From Paraphysomonas bandaiensis (taxonomy: Eukaryota > Chrysophyceae): a stretch of DNA of 64,000 nucleotides. Below are positions 23,267 to 36,100 of the stretch, piece after piece (the first letter of the stretch is position 1; each line of letters begins with the position of its first letter). The stretch covers positions 1 through 64,000 of the forward strand of contig CBFFRP010000394.1 of the NCBI GenBank assembly GCA_965644295.1, given 5' to 3'. The notes under the pieces are model-generated. The model saw only the letters and a list, made by a program, of their open reading frames with translations, ran no database searches and had not been told where the DNA came from. The position numbers and the translations under genes were made by a program.

Positions 23267-24071
23267 CAGGGATAGGGAACAATATATTGCAATACTATTG
23301 TTAGGTAGCGTTCCATCAATAGTATTGATGGATTTTTTAAACCGGCCCTACAATACTATTGCAATATATTGCAATATATTGTACAATATATTGCATCATA
23401 TTAGTATGACTAATCAGTAAGTAAACACATCCGTAGTTTTCATTTTTAGTACTTGCCATATTTTATAAGGTCTAAGGTCACTTGATAATCAAACCCACTA
23501 CTCCTAACTAATTAAAAGTTTCCTCATACTCATCCTCTGAGCCATCATCGGTGACATCATCATGACCATATTCATTCAATATTGATTGAAATATGCTTGC
23601 ATTCAATATTGATTGAAATATGCTTGTTCGGGACACCTTCGACCGGACTCCAAAAACAGCGGTAGATGTCCCTACTTTTGTATGCACTCATCATTCAGTT
23701 GTCTCTTCTTATCACTATAGGATATATATACTATATTAAGAGAAGTACTGTACATACATGTGGAGAGGTGTAGAGTGCCGTTCGAGCTGGCGATATATAA
23801 AAAATAGAAAATAACATCAAAAATAGGCTTTTTTTCTTATTTTCCGGATATTTGTATACAGAGGCGTATATTTTGCACCATACAGTTAAGGATCTTCTCT
23901 TATATGACTATCATAATATTGATTGCAATATATTGCAATAGTATTGTGAGCTCTATTAACAGAAACACTATTGATGGAATATTTGACCAGTCCACCAATC
24001 AATATATTTTACAATATATTGCAATATATTGTACAATATATTGCAATACAATATATTGTTCCCTATCCCTG
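23267..24071. mobile_element. Non-autonomous hAT-type element (MITE), 805 bp
   Basis: The ends are perfect inverted repeats of at least 23 bp that start CAGGGATAGGGAACAATA. They are flanked by an exact 8-bp direct repeat GATTCTAT at 23259-23266 and 24072-24079. An 8-bp duplication with CAGGG-type termini is the hallmark of the hAT superfamily. The subterminal regions are packed with the near-palindrome TTGCAATATATTG. The interior has no coding frame, and contains a 27-bp tandem duplication at 23573-23626. It would need transposase from another copy. It lies between the convergent ends of Psf2 and the kinesin gene. Confidence 0.9.
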
Positions 24072-24364
24072 GATTCTATTAAACATGGCATCTACACATG
24101 TCATGTTTGTTAAAATTTAACTTGGAGCACTGGAAATTGTATTTTTTAAATTCATTTTTAAGTAAAACTACTTCCCAAACAGAATAATATATACTGGCAT
24201 ACGACATATAAGTTATAGACATGCATGATATGAATTGCATTGGTACTTCCACGTTCACAGCTATTATACCAGTAGACCAGTGCACGCAATTAATTCACTT
24301 AAAACTAAAAAGCACTGATCCAGAGTGTTCTATTTCAAACTAATTGAAATATGAGATTTCATAT

Positions 24365-27300
24365 TTACACTTGGAAAAAATTTAATATGTTACTACGCGA
24401 CATTTTTTCCTCCAATGCGGAAACTCTTCGCTGCAGTTGTCTATTCTGAGAATGACTCAAGCCTAACTCGTTATTTAGTTCTGCGACTGCCATTTTCGCT
24501 AAAATTAAATCCTACAATTTCGTCACCAGTCAAAAGTAAAAGTGAAAAACACAACATTACCTGAGCTAAGCTTTCAATATCATGCTCCTTAGATCTAGTC
24601 GTATCTCCTTGGTCATCTACACTATTACTTGCGTAGGACCTTCTATATTCCTCAAGTTCAGCCCGAACAGTGTCAAGCGAGGAATTCATCTGTTGTCTAC
24701 ATTCCTCTAGCTCCGATGTTCTGGCTTCAAGTTCCAACCGAAGGTGAGACAGTTCCGCAGAGCTGGCATCAGTAGTACCACTGTGCAAAGACGCTATTTC
24801 AGCTTTCAGTTGTCTATTTTCATCACGAAGTTCGGATACAACTCGATTTGCATCCCGCTCCTTAACACTTAGCTCCTTCTCCAACTTATCTACAGTCTCA
24901 GAATAAGTATCGCATTTCTCTTCCAATTCCGCATTCGCCATACTTAACTCTATTTCCTTCGCGATCCATTCTTTATTCATGCGATCAAGCTCGCTCTTTA
25001 ATGCAGATACAGTGGCGGTAAACTTAATCTCCCGTGCATGGTATTGACCCTCTCTATCTGAGTCATACTTCTCGCAATCCGGCACCTCAAAAACTTTTTT
25101 ACCCAAATCAACTTCATCCTTTAGAGAAGCAATTTCTGCATACGCGACCGCCATTTTACTCGCCGAATCAACTTCTTTACCGTACAGTTCATCTCTCAAA
25201 CTCTTGACGTCTCTCTGAAGAGCTCCAACAGCAGCTTTATATGCAATGACATCTGCATCATAAGTGGCCTTGGCATCAATAAAAGAGGCTTCCTTCGCCT
25301 GCAATGCTGTAGATGCATCCCGAAGCTGCTCATCACGAGAAGATATCTCAGCCCTCAAACTATCCAATTCTGATCGTAAGGATGCCAATTCAGACTCATG
25401 TGCACTCTCACTAGATGATAACTCCGATTGCTTCGCCTGCAATGCTGTAGATGCATCCCGAAGCTGCTCATCACGAGAAGATATCTCAGCCCTCAAACTA
25501 TCCAATTCTGATCGTAAGGATGCCAACTCAGACTCATGTGCACTCTCACTAGATGATAACTCCGATTCCTTCGCCTGCAATGCTGTAGATGCATCCCGAA
25601 GCTGCTCATCACGAGAAGATATCTCAGCCCTCAAACTATCCAATTCTGATCGTAAGGATGCCAACTCAGACTCATGTGCACTCTCACTAGATGATAACTC
25701 CGATTCCTTCGCCTGCAATGCTGTAGATGCATCCCGAAGCTGCTCATCACGAGAAGATATCTCAGCCCTCAAACTATCCAATTCTGATCGTAAGGATGCC
25801 AACTCAGACTCATGTGCACTCTCACTAGATGATAACTCCGATTCCTTCGCCTGCAATGCTGTAGATGCATCCCGAAGCTGCTCATCACGAGAAGATATCT
25901 CAGCCCTCAAACTATCCAATTCTGATCGTAAGGATGCCAACTCAGACTCATGTGCACTCTCACTAGATGATAACTCCGATTCCTTCGCCTGCAATGCTGT
26001 AGATGCATCCCGAAGCTGCTCATCACGAGAAGATATCTCAGCCCTCAAACTATCCAATTCTGATCGTAAGGATGCCAATTCAGACTCATGTGCACTCTCA
26101 CTAGATGATAACTCCGATTCCTTCGCCTGCAATGCTGTAGATGCATCCCGAAGCTGCTCATCACGAGAAGATATCTCAGCCCTCAAACTATCCAATTCTG
26201 ATCGTAAGGATGCCAATTCAGACTCATGTGCACTCTCACTAGATGATAACTCCGATTCCTTCGCCTGCAATGCTGTAGATGCATCCCGAAGCTGCTCATC
26301 ACGAGAAGATATCTCAGCCCTCAAACTATCCAATTCTGATCGTAAGGATGCCAACTCAGACTCTCAGACTCATGTGCACTCTCACTAGATGATAACTCCG
26401 ATTCCTTCGCCTGCAATGCTGTAGATGCATCCCGAAGCTGCTCATCACGAGAAGATATCTCAGCCCTCAAACTATCCAATTCTGATCGTAAGGATGCCAA
26501 CTCAGACTCATGTGCACTCTCACTAGATGATAACTCCGATTCCTTCGCCTGCAATGCTGTAGATGCATCCCGAAGCTGCTCATCACGAGAAGATATCTCA
26601 GCCCTCAAACTATCCAATTCTGATCGTAAGGATGCCAACTCAGACTCATGTGCACTCTCACTAGATGATAACTCCGATTCCTTCGCCTGCAATGCTGTAG
26701 ATGCATCCCGAAGCTGCTCATCACGAGAAGATATCTCAGCCCTCAAACTATCCAATTCTGATCGTAAGGATGCCAACTCAGACTCATGTGCACTCTCACT
26801 AGATGATAACTCCGATTCCTTCGCCTGCAATGCTGTAGATGCATCCCGAAGCTGCTCATCACGAGAAGATATCTCAGCCCTCAAACTATCCAATTCTGAT
26901 CGTAAGGATGCCAACTCAGACTCATGTGCACTCTCACTAGATGATAACTCCGATTCCTTCGCCTGCAATGCTGTAGATGCATCCCGAAGCTGCTCATCAC
27001 GAGAAGATATCTCAGCCCTCAAACTATCCAATTCTGATCGTAAGGATGCCAACTCAGACTCATGTGCACTCTCACTAGATGATAACTCCGATTCCTTCGC
27101 CTGCAATGCTGTAGATGCATCCCGAAGCTGCTCATCACGAGAAGATATCTCAGCCCTCAAACTATCCAATTCTGATCGTAAGGATGCCAACTCAGACTCA
27201 TGTGCACTCTCACTAGATGATAACACCGATTCCTTCGCCTGCAATGCTGTAGATGCATCCCGAAGCTGCTCATCACGAGAAGATATCTCAGCCCTCAAAC

Positions 27301-29596
27301 TATCCAATTCTGATCGTAAGGATGCCAACTCAGACTCATGTGCACTCTCACTAGATGATAACTCCGATTCCTTCGCCTGCAATGCTGTAGATGCATCCCG
27401 AAGCTGCTCATCACGAGAAGATATCTCAGCCCTCAAACTATCCAATTCTGATCGTAAGGATGCCAACTCAGACTCATGTGCACTCTCACTAGATGATAAC
27501 TCCGATTCCTTCGCCTGCAATGCTGTAGATGCATCCCGAAGCTGCTCATCACGAGAAGATATCCCAGCCCTCAAACTATCCAATTCTGATTGTAAACCTG
27601 ATAAGGTTGAGTTCTGGCTTTCTTGTTGAGATTGAAGTTGCAGTTTTAGTGTTTCTATTTCTTTTTTGTGTTCTTCCTCACTCTGCTCTACAGTGGAATA
27701 TAAGTCATTGTAATCGTCCATTTTTGCTGACAAAGCTCGACGTAGTCTTTCACACTCTTTTATTGCTTCTGCATCATACGACTCGCTCTTTATAGCATCT
27801 TTCATCGTATTTCTTAGACACTCTAGTTTGAAGTCATTTTCTTCCTGTTGCACCCGTAACTGGTTGTTGAGATATGTTATTTGTGAAGTATTCAAGTCGA
27901 TGTCTTCTTGCATGAATGATATATCTTGGAGCTTGGCAAATAACTCCGATCTGAGTCGATTGTTTTCTGCTTTGAGTCTTGTATTCTCGGCGAGGACATC
28001 ATCTGATTGGAGTATCAATGACGACACTGTCGTGCCCACACTATCGATATCATCAGTCCAACCTGCGGATTCATCCTGGCCCTACAATTCTGTAGTTAGG
28101 TGGATAAGAAGGGGCTAGAATTACAAGATTTACCGAGTTAACAGACTTCCCATCCGTACTAGACGCCATTCCAGGCCCCACTGCACTGCTTAGTGCGGCA
28201 CTAAGCTTTAACTTCATATCATCACATGTTCCCTCTAGCTTTGACACATGCTGCTGATATTCCACTTCGCGCTGACGCATTTTAGAAATCGCAGCACTCA
28301 GCTTTCCCTTGTAAAGGGCAAGTTGCTGCTGTAAATGCTTCACATAAGGATCATTGCTGTTGTCATCGTTAACAATGGCTTTGCTAACGATGAGTTTCGC
28401 TCGCTCGACATATCGCAGCGTGTTCATAGATTCGCTGTAGGATGCGTCAATAGGACTGATGGTAGCTAGTATAGTGGTTTTACTGTTTCCCCCGAGGCTA
28501 TCTTTCAGTATCCACGTCAGTATGGAATTGCGGTACGGCACAAACTTATCCTCTGATTCAGAACTATCAGAAAGTGCTCTGATGACATCACCCAGTACAG
28601 ATAGAGACCGGTTTATATTGGTGGCCTCCTTAAGTCTGTCGCCGGTTGCTCCAGTTGAGTTAACGCGCTCGCTTCCAGCAAGATCAATTAAGCAGACTTT
28701 GCTCCTCCGCTGGATGGACTTCTTCTCACGCTGAGATAAATCATCTGCGTTGGCCTCTTTCTGACTTGGCACTAAAAGCTCTATATGCTGCTTCACGAAT
28801 ATAGTGAAGATAGCATGCGACCGAGAACTTTCAGCATTCATCGCTGTTTCTGCCACCTGTCTCTTGCTGTGACCTTCTTCCAGTACACTATGCACGTCGT
28901 CGTAGCACTTAACAGTTCGCATAACCAGGCCTTCCACAAAAGCCCCCTCTTTTGGATGTTCGCGCACTTTACAAGTACTGCCAGGCTTATCGGACAACAG
29001 ATCATATATGCGTTCATTGTACACTTCATAGTACCCGACATGGACCTCCGCAGCAACCCTCTTTTCCAGTTCGCTGTCCCCAGAGCTAGCTTCATCTATC
29101 ATCCCCGATGTTGGACTATATATTTCATGAAGTAAGTCTTTACATAGCCTGGGAATAACACCAGCTTCATCGTCATGAATGTTTCCCATCATCGTGTGGG
29201 TCTTTCCACTCCCAGTTTGTCCTATACACATGGTTCAGCATTACATTACAAAAGACAACATATCATACCATATGCAAAAAGAGAACAATTAAGTCCTTTT
29301 AAACAATTCTGAACAATCGGCTTTCCAATCTCATTATATATATCCCGCTGACCACTATAGTGATTATCAGATTTAGAAAGTGACCAAAATGCAAAATCAT
29401 ATGAAAAATCCCTTTCATTTAATGATTTTTCTTTATCTGATTTTCCATTTGTTTGAAAAAACTTGGGATTTAATATAAGTATTTCCTTGTTGTGTTTCCC
29501 TGGAGATACTATGATTTTTCTATGATCGTTAATTTCTTTTGATGAGAGGGGACGTATGCGTACAGCTGTTATGACGCGATTCGTTTCGATGTCCAT
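24365..29596 (-). CDS. Kinesin-3-like motor protein with 17 coiled-coil repeats; frame broken by 8 bp
   Basis: Exons: 29596-29269, 28134-29221 (read downward from 29221), 28081-24561 and 24511-24365. The motor domain is N-terminal. AYGQTGSGKTHTMMG is formed across intron 1. Switch I SSRSHAIF and switch II LIDLAGSERVNSTG follow. The segment YDFAFWSLSKSD before the P-loop resembles kinesin-3. After a neck and short coiled coil come seventeen 46-residue repeats (SELASLRSELDSLRAEI and onward), then another coiled coil to the stop. No FHA or PH domain is visible. Exon 3 is open except for an 8-bp duplication near 26362-26369 inside one repeat. As read, the protein stops at 26321 after about 1058 residues; without those 8 bp it would be 1691. 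It should walk on microtubules. Confidence 0.85.
25287..27590 (-). repeat. Tandem array of seventeen 138-bp coding repeats
   Basis: The landmark CTTCGCCTGC recurs at 25293 and then exactly every 138 bp, with one 146-bp step at 26259-26405. Copies differ at only a few bases (for example AACTCC versus AACACC near 27223, CCAATTC versus CCAACTC). Each encodes the 46-residue heptad-like unit of the kinesin tail. Near identity at silent sites points to recent expansion or gene conversion. Confidence 0.95.
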
Positions 29597-29716
29597 TTTA
29601 GGGTTGAGAGGTATGGAAGGGTGTATGGATAGGAGGGTCAGGACATGTTGACAAAGAGTAGTTAGAGAATAACAAATGCTTCGATTTAAAATAACAAGAT
29701 AGCTAACTGTACTGTA

Positions 29717-30328
29717 CAAACATACATACATACATACATACATACATACATACATACATACATACATACATACATACATACATACATACATACATACATA
29801 CATACATACATACATACATACATACATACATACATACATACATACATACATACATACATACATACATACATACATACATACATACATACATACATACATA
29901 CATACATACATACATACATACATACATACATACATACATACATACATACATACATACATACATACAAACATACACATACATACATATGTACATACATACA
30001 TACATACATACATACATACATACATACATACATACATACATACATACATACATACATACATACATACATACATACATACATACATACATACATACATACA
30101 TACATACATACATACATACATACATACATACATACATACATACATACATACATACACACATACATACATACATACATACATACATACATACATACATACA
30201 TACATACATACATACATACATACATACATACATACATACATACATACATACATACATACATACATACATACATACATACATACATACATACAAACATACA
30301 CATACATACATATGTACATACATATACT
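29717..30328. repeat. (CATA)n microsatellite, about 600 bp
   Basis: A CATA array between the divergent starts of the kinesin and p101-like genes. An interruption block starting ACAAACATACACATAC and ending in CATATGTACATACATA occurs twice, near 29964 and 30291. The array was therefore enlarged by duplicating a segment of roughly 325 bp. A single CACA variant lies near 30155. Confidence 0.96.
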
Positions 30329-30578
30329 GCTGTATACCATATCCAACTGGTGCAGTATTATGATACACAACACACAACACAACAATGCTGTACGCGTAGA
30401 TGTGTGTGTATACGTGTACAAGTATGTATATTTTGGTAGTGTAGAAGATCATGTTAATGTTACTTGCAACTAACATACATATATACATACAATAACATCA
30501 TACACACCCGCTTATCACTCCTATCATAAAGAAGAATAACATAGGAAGGATAATCCCTTCATCTTTCTATTCTTCATC

Positions 30579-33500
30579 ATGATTTCAAACATATTTCGTT
30601 CAAGTAAGAATATTAATTCAGCGGGTAAAGTAACTAAAATTATGGCCTCTGAAAGTGCAGATGATATCGCTAAAAGTATTATTAAGTAAGTCTATATATA
30701 GAATAGTTTAAATTCTTATTAAACTCTATTAAAATAGTGGGGATATTGTACTGGTCCCAGGGGAATATGCCAGTTTTTGGAGTAGTATAACACGTGAAAG
30801 ATCCACCTGCGCCCGTTATATGGCTCGTATAGTTATCCTTCTTATTAATTTGGAAAAAGATCAAACAAAGACCGAAAAAGCACTTTTAAATCATAAATAC
30901 GGAACGATTGATAACTTTATCACGTTACTATTGAATACTATTCAGTTTCTGGATATATTTGTTGGTTTTGATCCCGCTAATGAGGCATATATATCTGCCA
31001 TGGAGAAATATGATATGGCTAAGAAGGCCACGCCTATATTCAAGAATAAACGAATTGATGATGGTTTAAACGGACTTGCAAGGAGAAGGGCTAATAAGGG
31101 AAAGACTGCGGTAAAAATGCTGGTTGATTGTTCCACGTTGGAGTCTGAGGTACATGCCTGTATATGCCGTTCAGTGTGCTGTACTTGTAAGCAATCCTGC
31201 GTACTAAGTCTATGATTAGGAGGAAATGAGACACTCCGCGATGTCTGATATCACCTGCTCTAGTGTGATGACTATTGATCGGTCCGATGTGGAGTTTAAT
31301 ACAGAGTGCTCATTGGTTGATTTCCCATTCACTTTCACAGCGTTGACTAGGATGACAAGGGCTGATGTTTCCCCCCTAATATTTGATGAAGTTTTGAAAC
31401 AGTTAGAGGGAGCGGTAAGATGAATATATGTCAATATATATAGTACTGTTGTTTTGCATTTATTCGTAGTTACCGTCATGGCTGATTAGATTAGGTTGTT
31501 CTTTTCTTGTTTACATGACTTACCGATGAATACGTGTAGGGCTCAGCATTGTCGTCTATGGCCGCAATGCAAGGCCGCACACTTGCACTTATGTTCATGC
31601 TGAGGGAGTTTCTTACCATCAGTCCTACTGCTGATCAGGTACTACATCTTAAGTTTTGCATATTTTAGAGTAGTGCTCAGTAGATGGTATATTGTCACGA
31701 TATTGTACTGCGATGCATAGGGAAATAGGATCTTTGCAGCCATATTTTAAAATTAATACATGTCTATAAACGTCCAGTTATCTTATCACATTGTATAGGC
31801 ATGGATGCATCGCGCTGGTGAGGTTTTAATTGGATTGTACAAGTGGCCACGACCGTACGGGTTAATTGCTAGAGATCTGCTGGAGTTTATATCTGTAGAA
31901 AAAAGATCACCAGGTGACTGCTATGATCAATGTTGATGTGCTACAAATACAACTTTTATTTACAAATTATACACGCGGTTACGTATATATATAGGGTATC
32001 ATTTACGACAACGAATTTTAGCGGAAAACCCCGACATGCAGCCCTCAGTGATGTGTCATCAGTGTAAAGGTACCCCTCTGGATGCAGCAGTTCCCTACCT
32101 TCAACACATCGATGATCAGTACTACTCCACTACCTCTAGCCACGTTTATCTCTTTCTTGACAAATCTCAGCCACTCTGCTGTACGAACCGCTATTTGCTT
32201 CTCTCAGAATTACGAGACCGCAGTGATACGATTGAATCTAGTTCATCTGGTATGACGGCCATGTCGAAGCATATGTCGACCACGACACATGCACTATCAA
32301 CTGCTGGTCAAGATCGCCTGTTGTCTCTAAGACGTGAGATTTTATTACATATTCTGGATTTAGATTTTTGCATTCGAGATAAACCTCCACCCGGAGTGAA
32401 AAATGCAATCGTGGACTCTTTAGGGCTTGATGGCATGGATGAGTGGCAGGTCGCCGTGTGGTACTGTCGTGCATTGGCTATAGTAGAGAAAGCAAAGGAG
32501 CTCCCGGTGCACTCTACAACCACCGAAAAGGACGGGGTGAATAGGGGTGATGAGTCCACAGGTATTCTTGCACGAACCGTGCACCGTTACACCTCATTGT
32601 GTCACCGTGTAAATGGTTTGAATGAATATGTATATTTATACCCAGCTTTGTGGCTACTGTATGCTAAACCGAATATCAGGTCCCTCAATGCAAGCTATGT
32701 ATGGCTCCATTCCAGGCGGCCTAGCTAAGTTGTACCGCGAGAGCATGTTGGCTGAGCTTCTCCATGAAATTTGTCCCAATAAAACCTTTGCTCCTCGTCG
32801 AAGTGAAAATATAGTGCCTTCTGATAAACGGAAGTCTTATAATCGGCCTCCAAGCTTGTCATTTCCCCTAACGTTAGAAGAAATACAATCTTGCAAGAAA
32901 GGTGAGTACATACCCATGTACAGTACATTGGTGTGAATAGGAAGAATAAGAGTATATGTTTTCATCGGAGTTAGATATCGTTTCCTGTATTCTTGGGAGG
33001 AAATTTAATAGTGTTATATAGATCAAGACGATGTATGCAATGACACATCTGGACCAGCACGAGATAGTTCAGCCGAGGCCACAATGGCGGACGTTTCATC
33101 TGCCACGTCCGAACCGGCCCACCCCAAGCCAGAGCATGCTCTACAACCTCCCGTGGTGTTTGGGCAACAAGCCCCACACCTCCCCGATTTAACCTTTCAA
33201 GTGTATGACATTGAAGTTGTAGGAGGTAAGTGTCGTGTAACCTTAGTGTAGTAAATTTCTTCCATGATTGTGTGGTTGAATATGCTGAACCAGAAAAGTG
33301 CTATTGATAAATATTTGGTTATATATATTGAGATAGCTTTGTCGATAATTTCTAATTTTCTAATGCGTTAAGGAGGGCCTGAGTCAATGGCAGCCGCCCC
33401 ATCCACGAAGACCATCGATGTCAAGAGTGGGTATGGAGAATTGCGGAATACCTACGGATATGTACACATATACCAGGTATAGTATAGGAGAGAAGGTTAC

Positions 33501-36100
33501 ATATCCTGTGATAGCACTAGCATATACTACAGTATATATAGAGAATATATATATTAGCCTGACACATCGACGTGTCCGTTCGGTATTGACTTTTTTGCGT
33601 AGGATTCCGATTGCATAATGAAGATGATCAGTGATGTTCTGACGACGTGGAATGAGCTGTATGGAGACCCGCAATCTGGATCTGTGGAGCCTGCTCAAAA
33701 AATTCTCGTGAAAGTACGTGCTTACATGTTGTGCTATAAATACAAACTGTTTTCTATTGGTATGATATTTTTAAGTTGCACACATGTATTATGCTGTTGA
33801 TGGGATTAGTGACTGCGAATTATACTAATCCCAATCTAATATTTTTTTGTAGGCGGTGCTAATGGGGTGCAACATTGTCATACATCGCTTTCTTTGCGCA
33901 TATGTTGTGTTACTTACTGATCATCCTGATCTGACGAGTAAAATAGACGTAAGTATGTCTGCTTTACTGCTTATTGCAATGTTTTTCGTATGGGTGGAAA
34001 TGAATTGCTATCCGCAGTCATAGTTTCACACACTCTTAAGGAGTTGTATTATATGCATAATTTCTTATTTGCAATATTTTTAGCTTCGCCTTTACCTGGT
34101 CCCTGTGGGAAATAACAAATTGGGAACCTTTCTTGCTCGCTCTGATAAATGGTACAGAAGACACATATATGATTCTTTTAGAGGCCCCTTGGGTATTTGT
34201 CCTCAGGTGAGTTACTATATTTATAGGCTTGTTATTTTTAAAAAAATCGTGTTGGTCGTTACGTGTGTTCTGTTATAGTACCCTTACGACTCAGAGTGCT
34301 CTGTTGAATCACTTGAAGATTCGGGAATTCAAAAGTCATTACCTGTAACTAGCTTACGAAAACTTCTACAAGACTATGTTCGACAAGCCAATAACACCTA
34401 TAACGTGTGTGTTTTTGAAGGTGTGCGACATTGGGGATTCGTATTTAGATAAATTTATGTGTATTCTAGATACTAAAGTTTTTGTAAATGTTGTGTTTAG
34501 CTTGTATATGTGACGAAATCAACTGTCCTAAATACGTCTTTTGCTGCACAGTACTTTGTTGGGCCGCCTCTGAAGAGCCTACGTCCCCTTCGTCCTCATC
34601 CCCTCGTGCCTCTGGTAGCTTCGAATCTGACGACCCATCCACTCTTCTACACTCCCAATCAAGTCCAGATATTGTGATACCGTTTGTAATGCAAATTGAA
34701 ATAGGTTTTAAGGCCCAGCTCGAAAGGTTCAAACATGCACCAATGGAGACATTACATCAGAAGCAGCCATTGAAAACAAGTATGAATTTTACTGCCAAGG
34801 CGACACCGAAGGTATGAATCTATTTGTCTACAGTTGTGAATTTGCATGAGTGCGAGTTATTAGCGGCAATTTGTCAGGTTGCTTGCAATACATATGTAGA
34901 CAGATATATAACCTGAGGTATTTGCTTTTTATATGTATATTCTCACTCACAGGAAATTGTTATGGACCGGGACTCACATATATCACCCATCGAGCTATCG
35001 ATATCCTATATGCCGTGCTCTATGAGTGGCGCCGCAACCAACCGTGGAATGCCCAACAAGGACCAGACTAGTGCCATGAGTAAAATCGACTCCTACGCAA
35101 ACTTAAGTTTCAATAATTTCCCCATGGCTAGGTGAGTTGCTGTGACATTGCGCGTAATACGTACAAGTTTTCAGTTTTATATGTTGTTCATACGTACGCA
35201 TTTACGTGTTCCTTCCACTATACACAATATGTCTGTGTGCGGCTGCTTGTATGTATAGAGATACATTTGCACATGCTGTGTATTTATTTTCATCCTTCTC
35301 TTTTTTTGATATAGTTCCTCCCGAGATGACTACCTTGGTGGCTCTTCTGAAGGAGTCGACCAACAGCTTGTGCCCAATGCCCCTCATGTTAATTTTCTCG
35401 TGATGAACACTCAGCCTTGCAAAGGTATAACTCGTAGCTTACTATTTCGTCTCCTTGTCCATAGCGTATTTCAAACGGTAAATACAACTTCCCTGACATT
35501 TGCTCAGGTCCGCTCTACGATGCATATGTAGCACGAAAGAGAAACCAGCGGTCCGTGGACGAATTTTTTAAAGCACTGAAGGACCCTGAATCGTTTGAAA
35601 GCCCACAGGCAATAGGAGCTGTGGAAGTGGATGTGATAAATACCAAAGACAAGTTTCATAGTAAGAGCTATTACGTTGGGCATGCCATGCTATATGTCAT
35701 GAATTTGTTTGCTTTGCATAAGTTGTGATATTGATGTTCTGTTTTTAGTTTTGGTCGATGGAGCACTCTATGGTCCGTTTAGAAGGATTGTAATCCGTTC
35801 GTGTCAGGTAAATAAACTGTTCCGTGTGTTTTATTTTTTCAATAGGTAGTTGTGTGGGAATATGTTCAGTTTATGTCAGTTGGGATGTATATATGTTGCG
35901 TCGACGGTAATTGTGTATATTACGTTTGTGTATTGCTCTGAGAGGCATGTTTGCTATAACTGATTGAAGGGCAATATGCGCCACTTTCGTGTTGTCTGAT
36001 AATGCTGTGACGGTGCTAACCTTAGGTTGGAGTGGAGGCATCATCAGATCATGGTATTGCTACTGTGCCCATTATGACCCATATGCCAATAGGTTTCTAA
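30579..36100 (+). CDS. Candidate PI3K class IB regulatory subunit (p101/p84-like), 1145 aa, 19 exons
   Basis: Exons: 30579-30685, 30738-31149, 31220-31414, 31540-31638, 31799-31913, 31995-32615, 32680-32901, 33022-33225, 33373-33476, 33603-33713, 33853-33948, 34084-34206, 34279-34420, 34501-34811, 34953-35131, 35315-35424, 35508-35660, 35749-35807 and 36026-36100. All 18 introns are GT-AG and phases stay consistent over 1145 residues. Three segments recall PIK3R5/PIK3R6: LYKWPRPYGLIARDLLEFI near residue 285; YLVPVGNNK with DKWYRRHIYD near 765; and IELSISYMPCSMSG near 965. The C-terminus VPIMTHMPIGF also fits. Known family members bind p110-gamma and G-beta-gamma at the plasma membrane. The match is from memory and distant. 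A PACS-like protein is the alternative for the second half. Confidence 0.6.

Noticed and set aside
25264-26388. A 374-residue plus-strand frame antisense to the kinesin repeats
   Set aside because: It is a shadow of the 138-bp repeat. The minus-strand frame continues a kinesin coiled coil; this one resembles nothing.
31216-31479. 87-residue minus-strand frame over exon 3 of the p101-like gene
   Set aside because: The plus-strand exon is phase-linked to eighteen others, while this frame stands alone.
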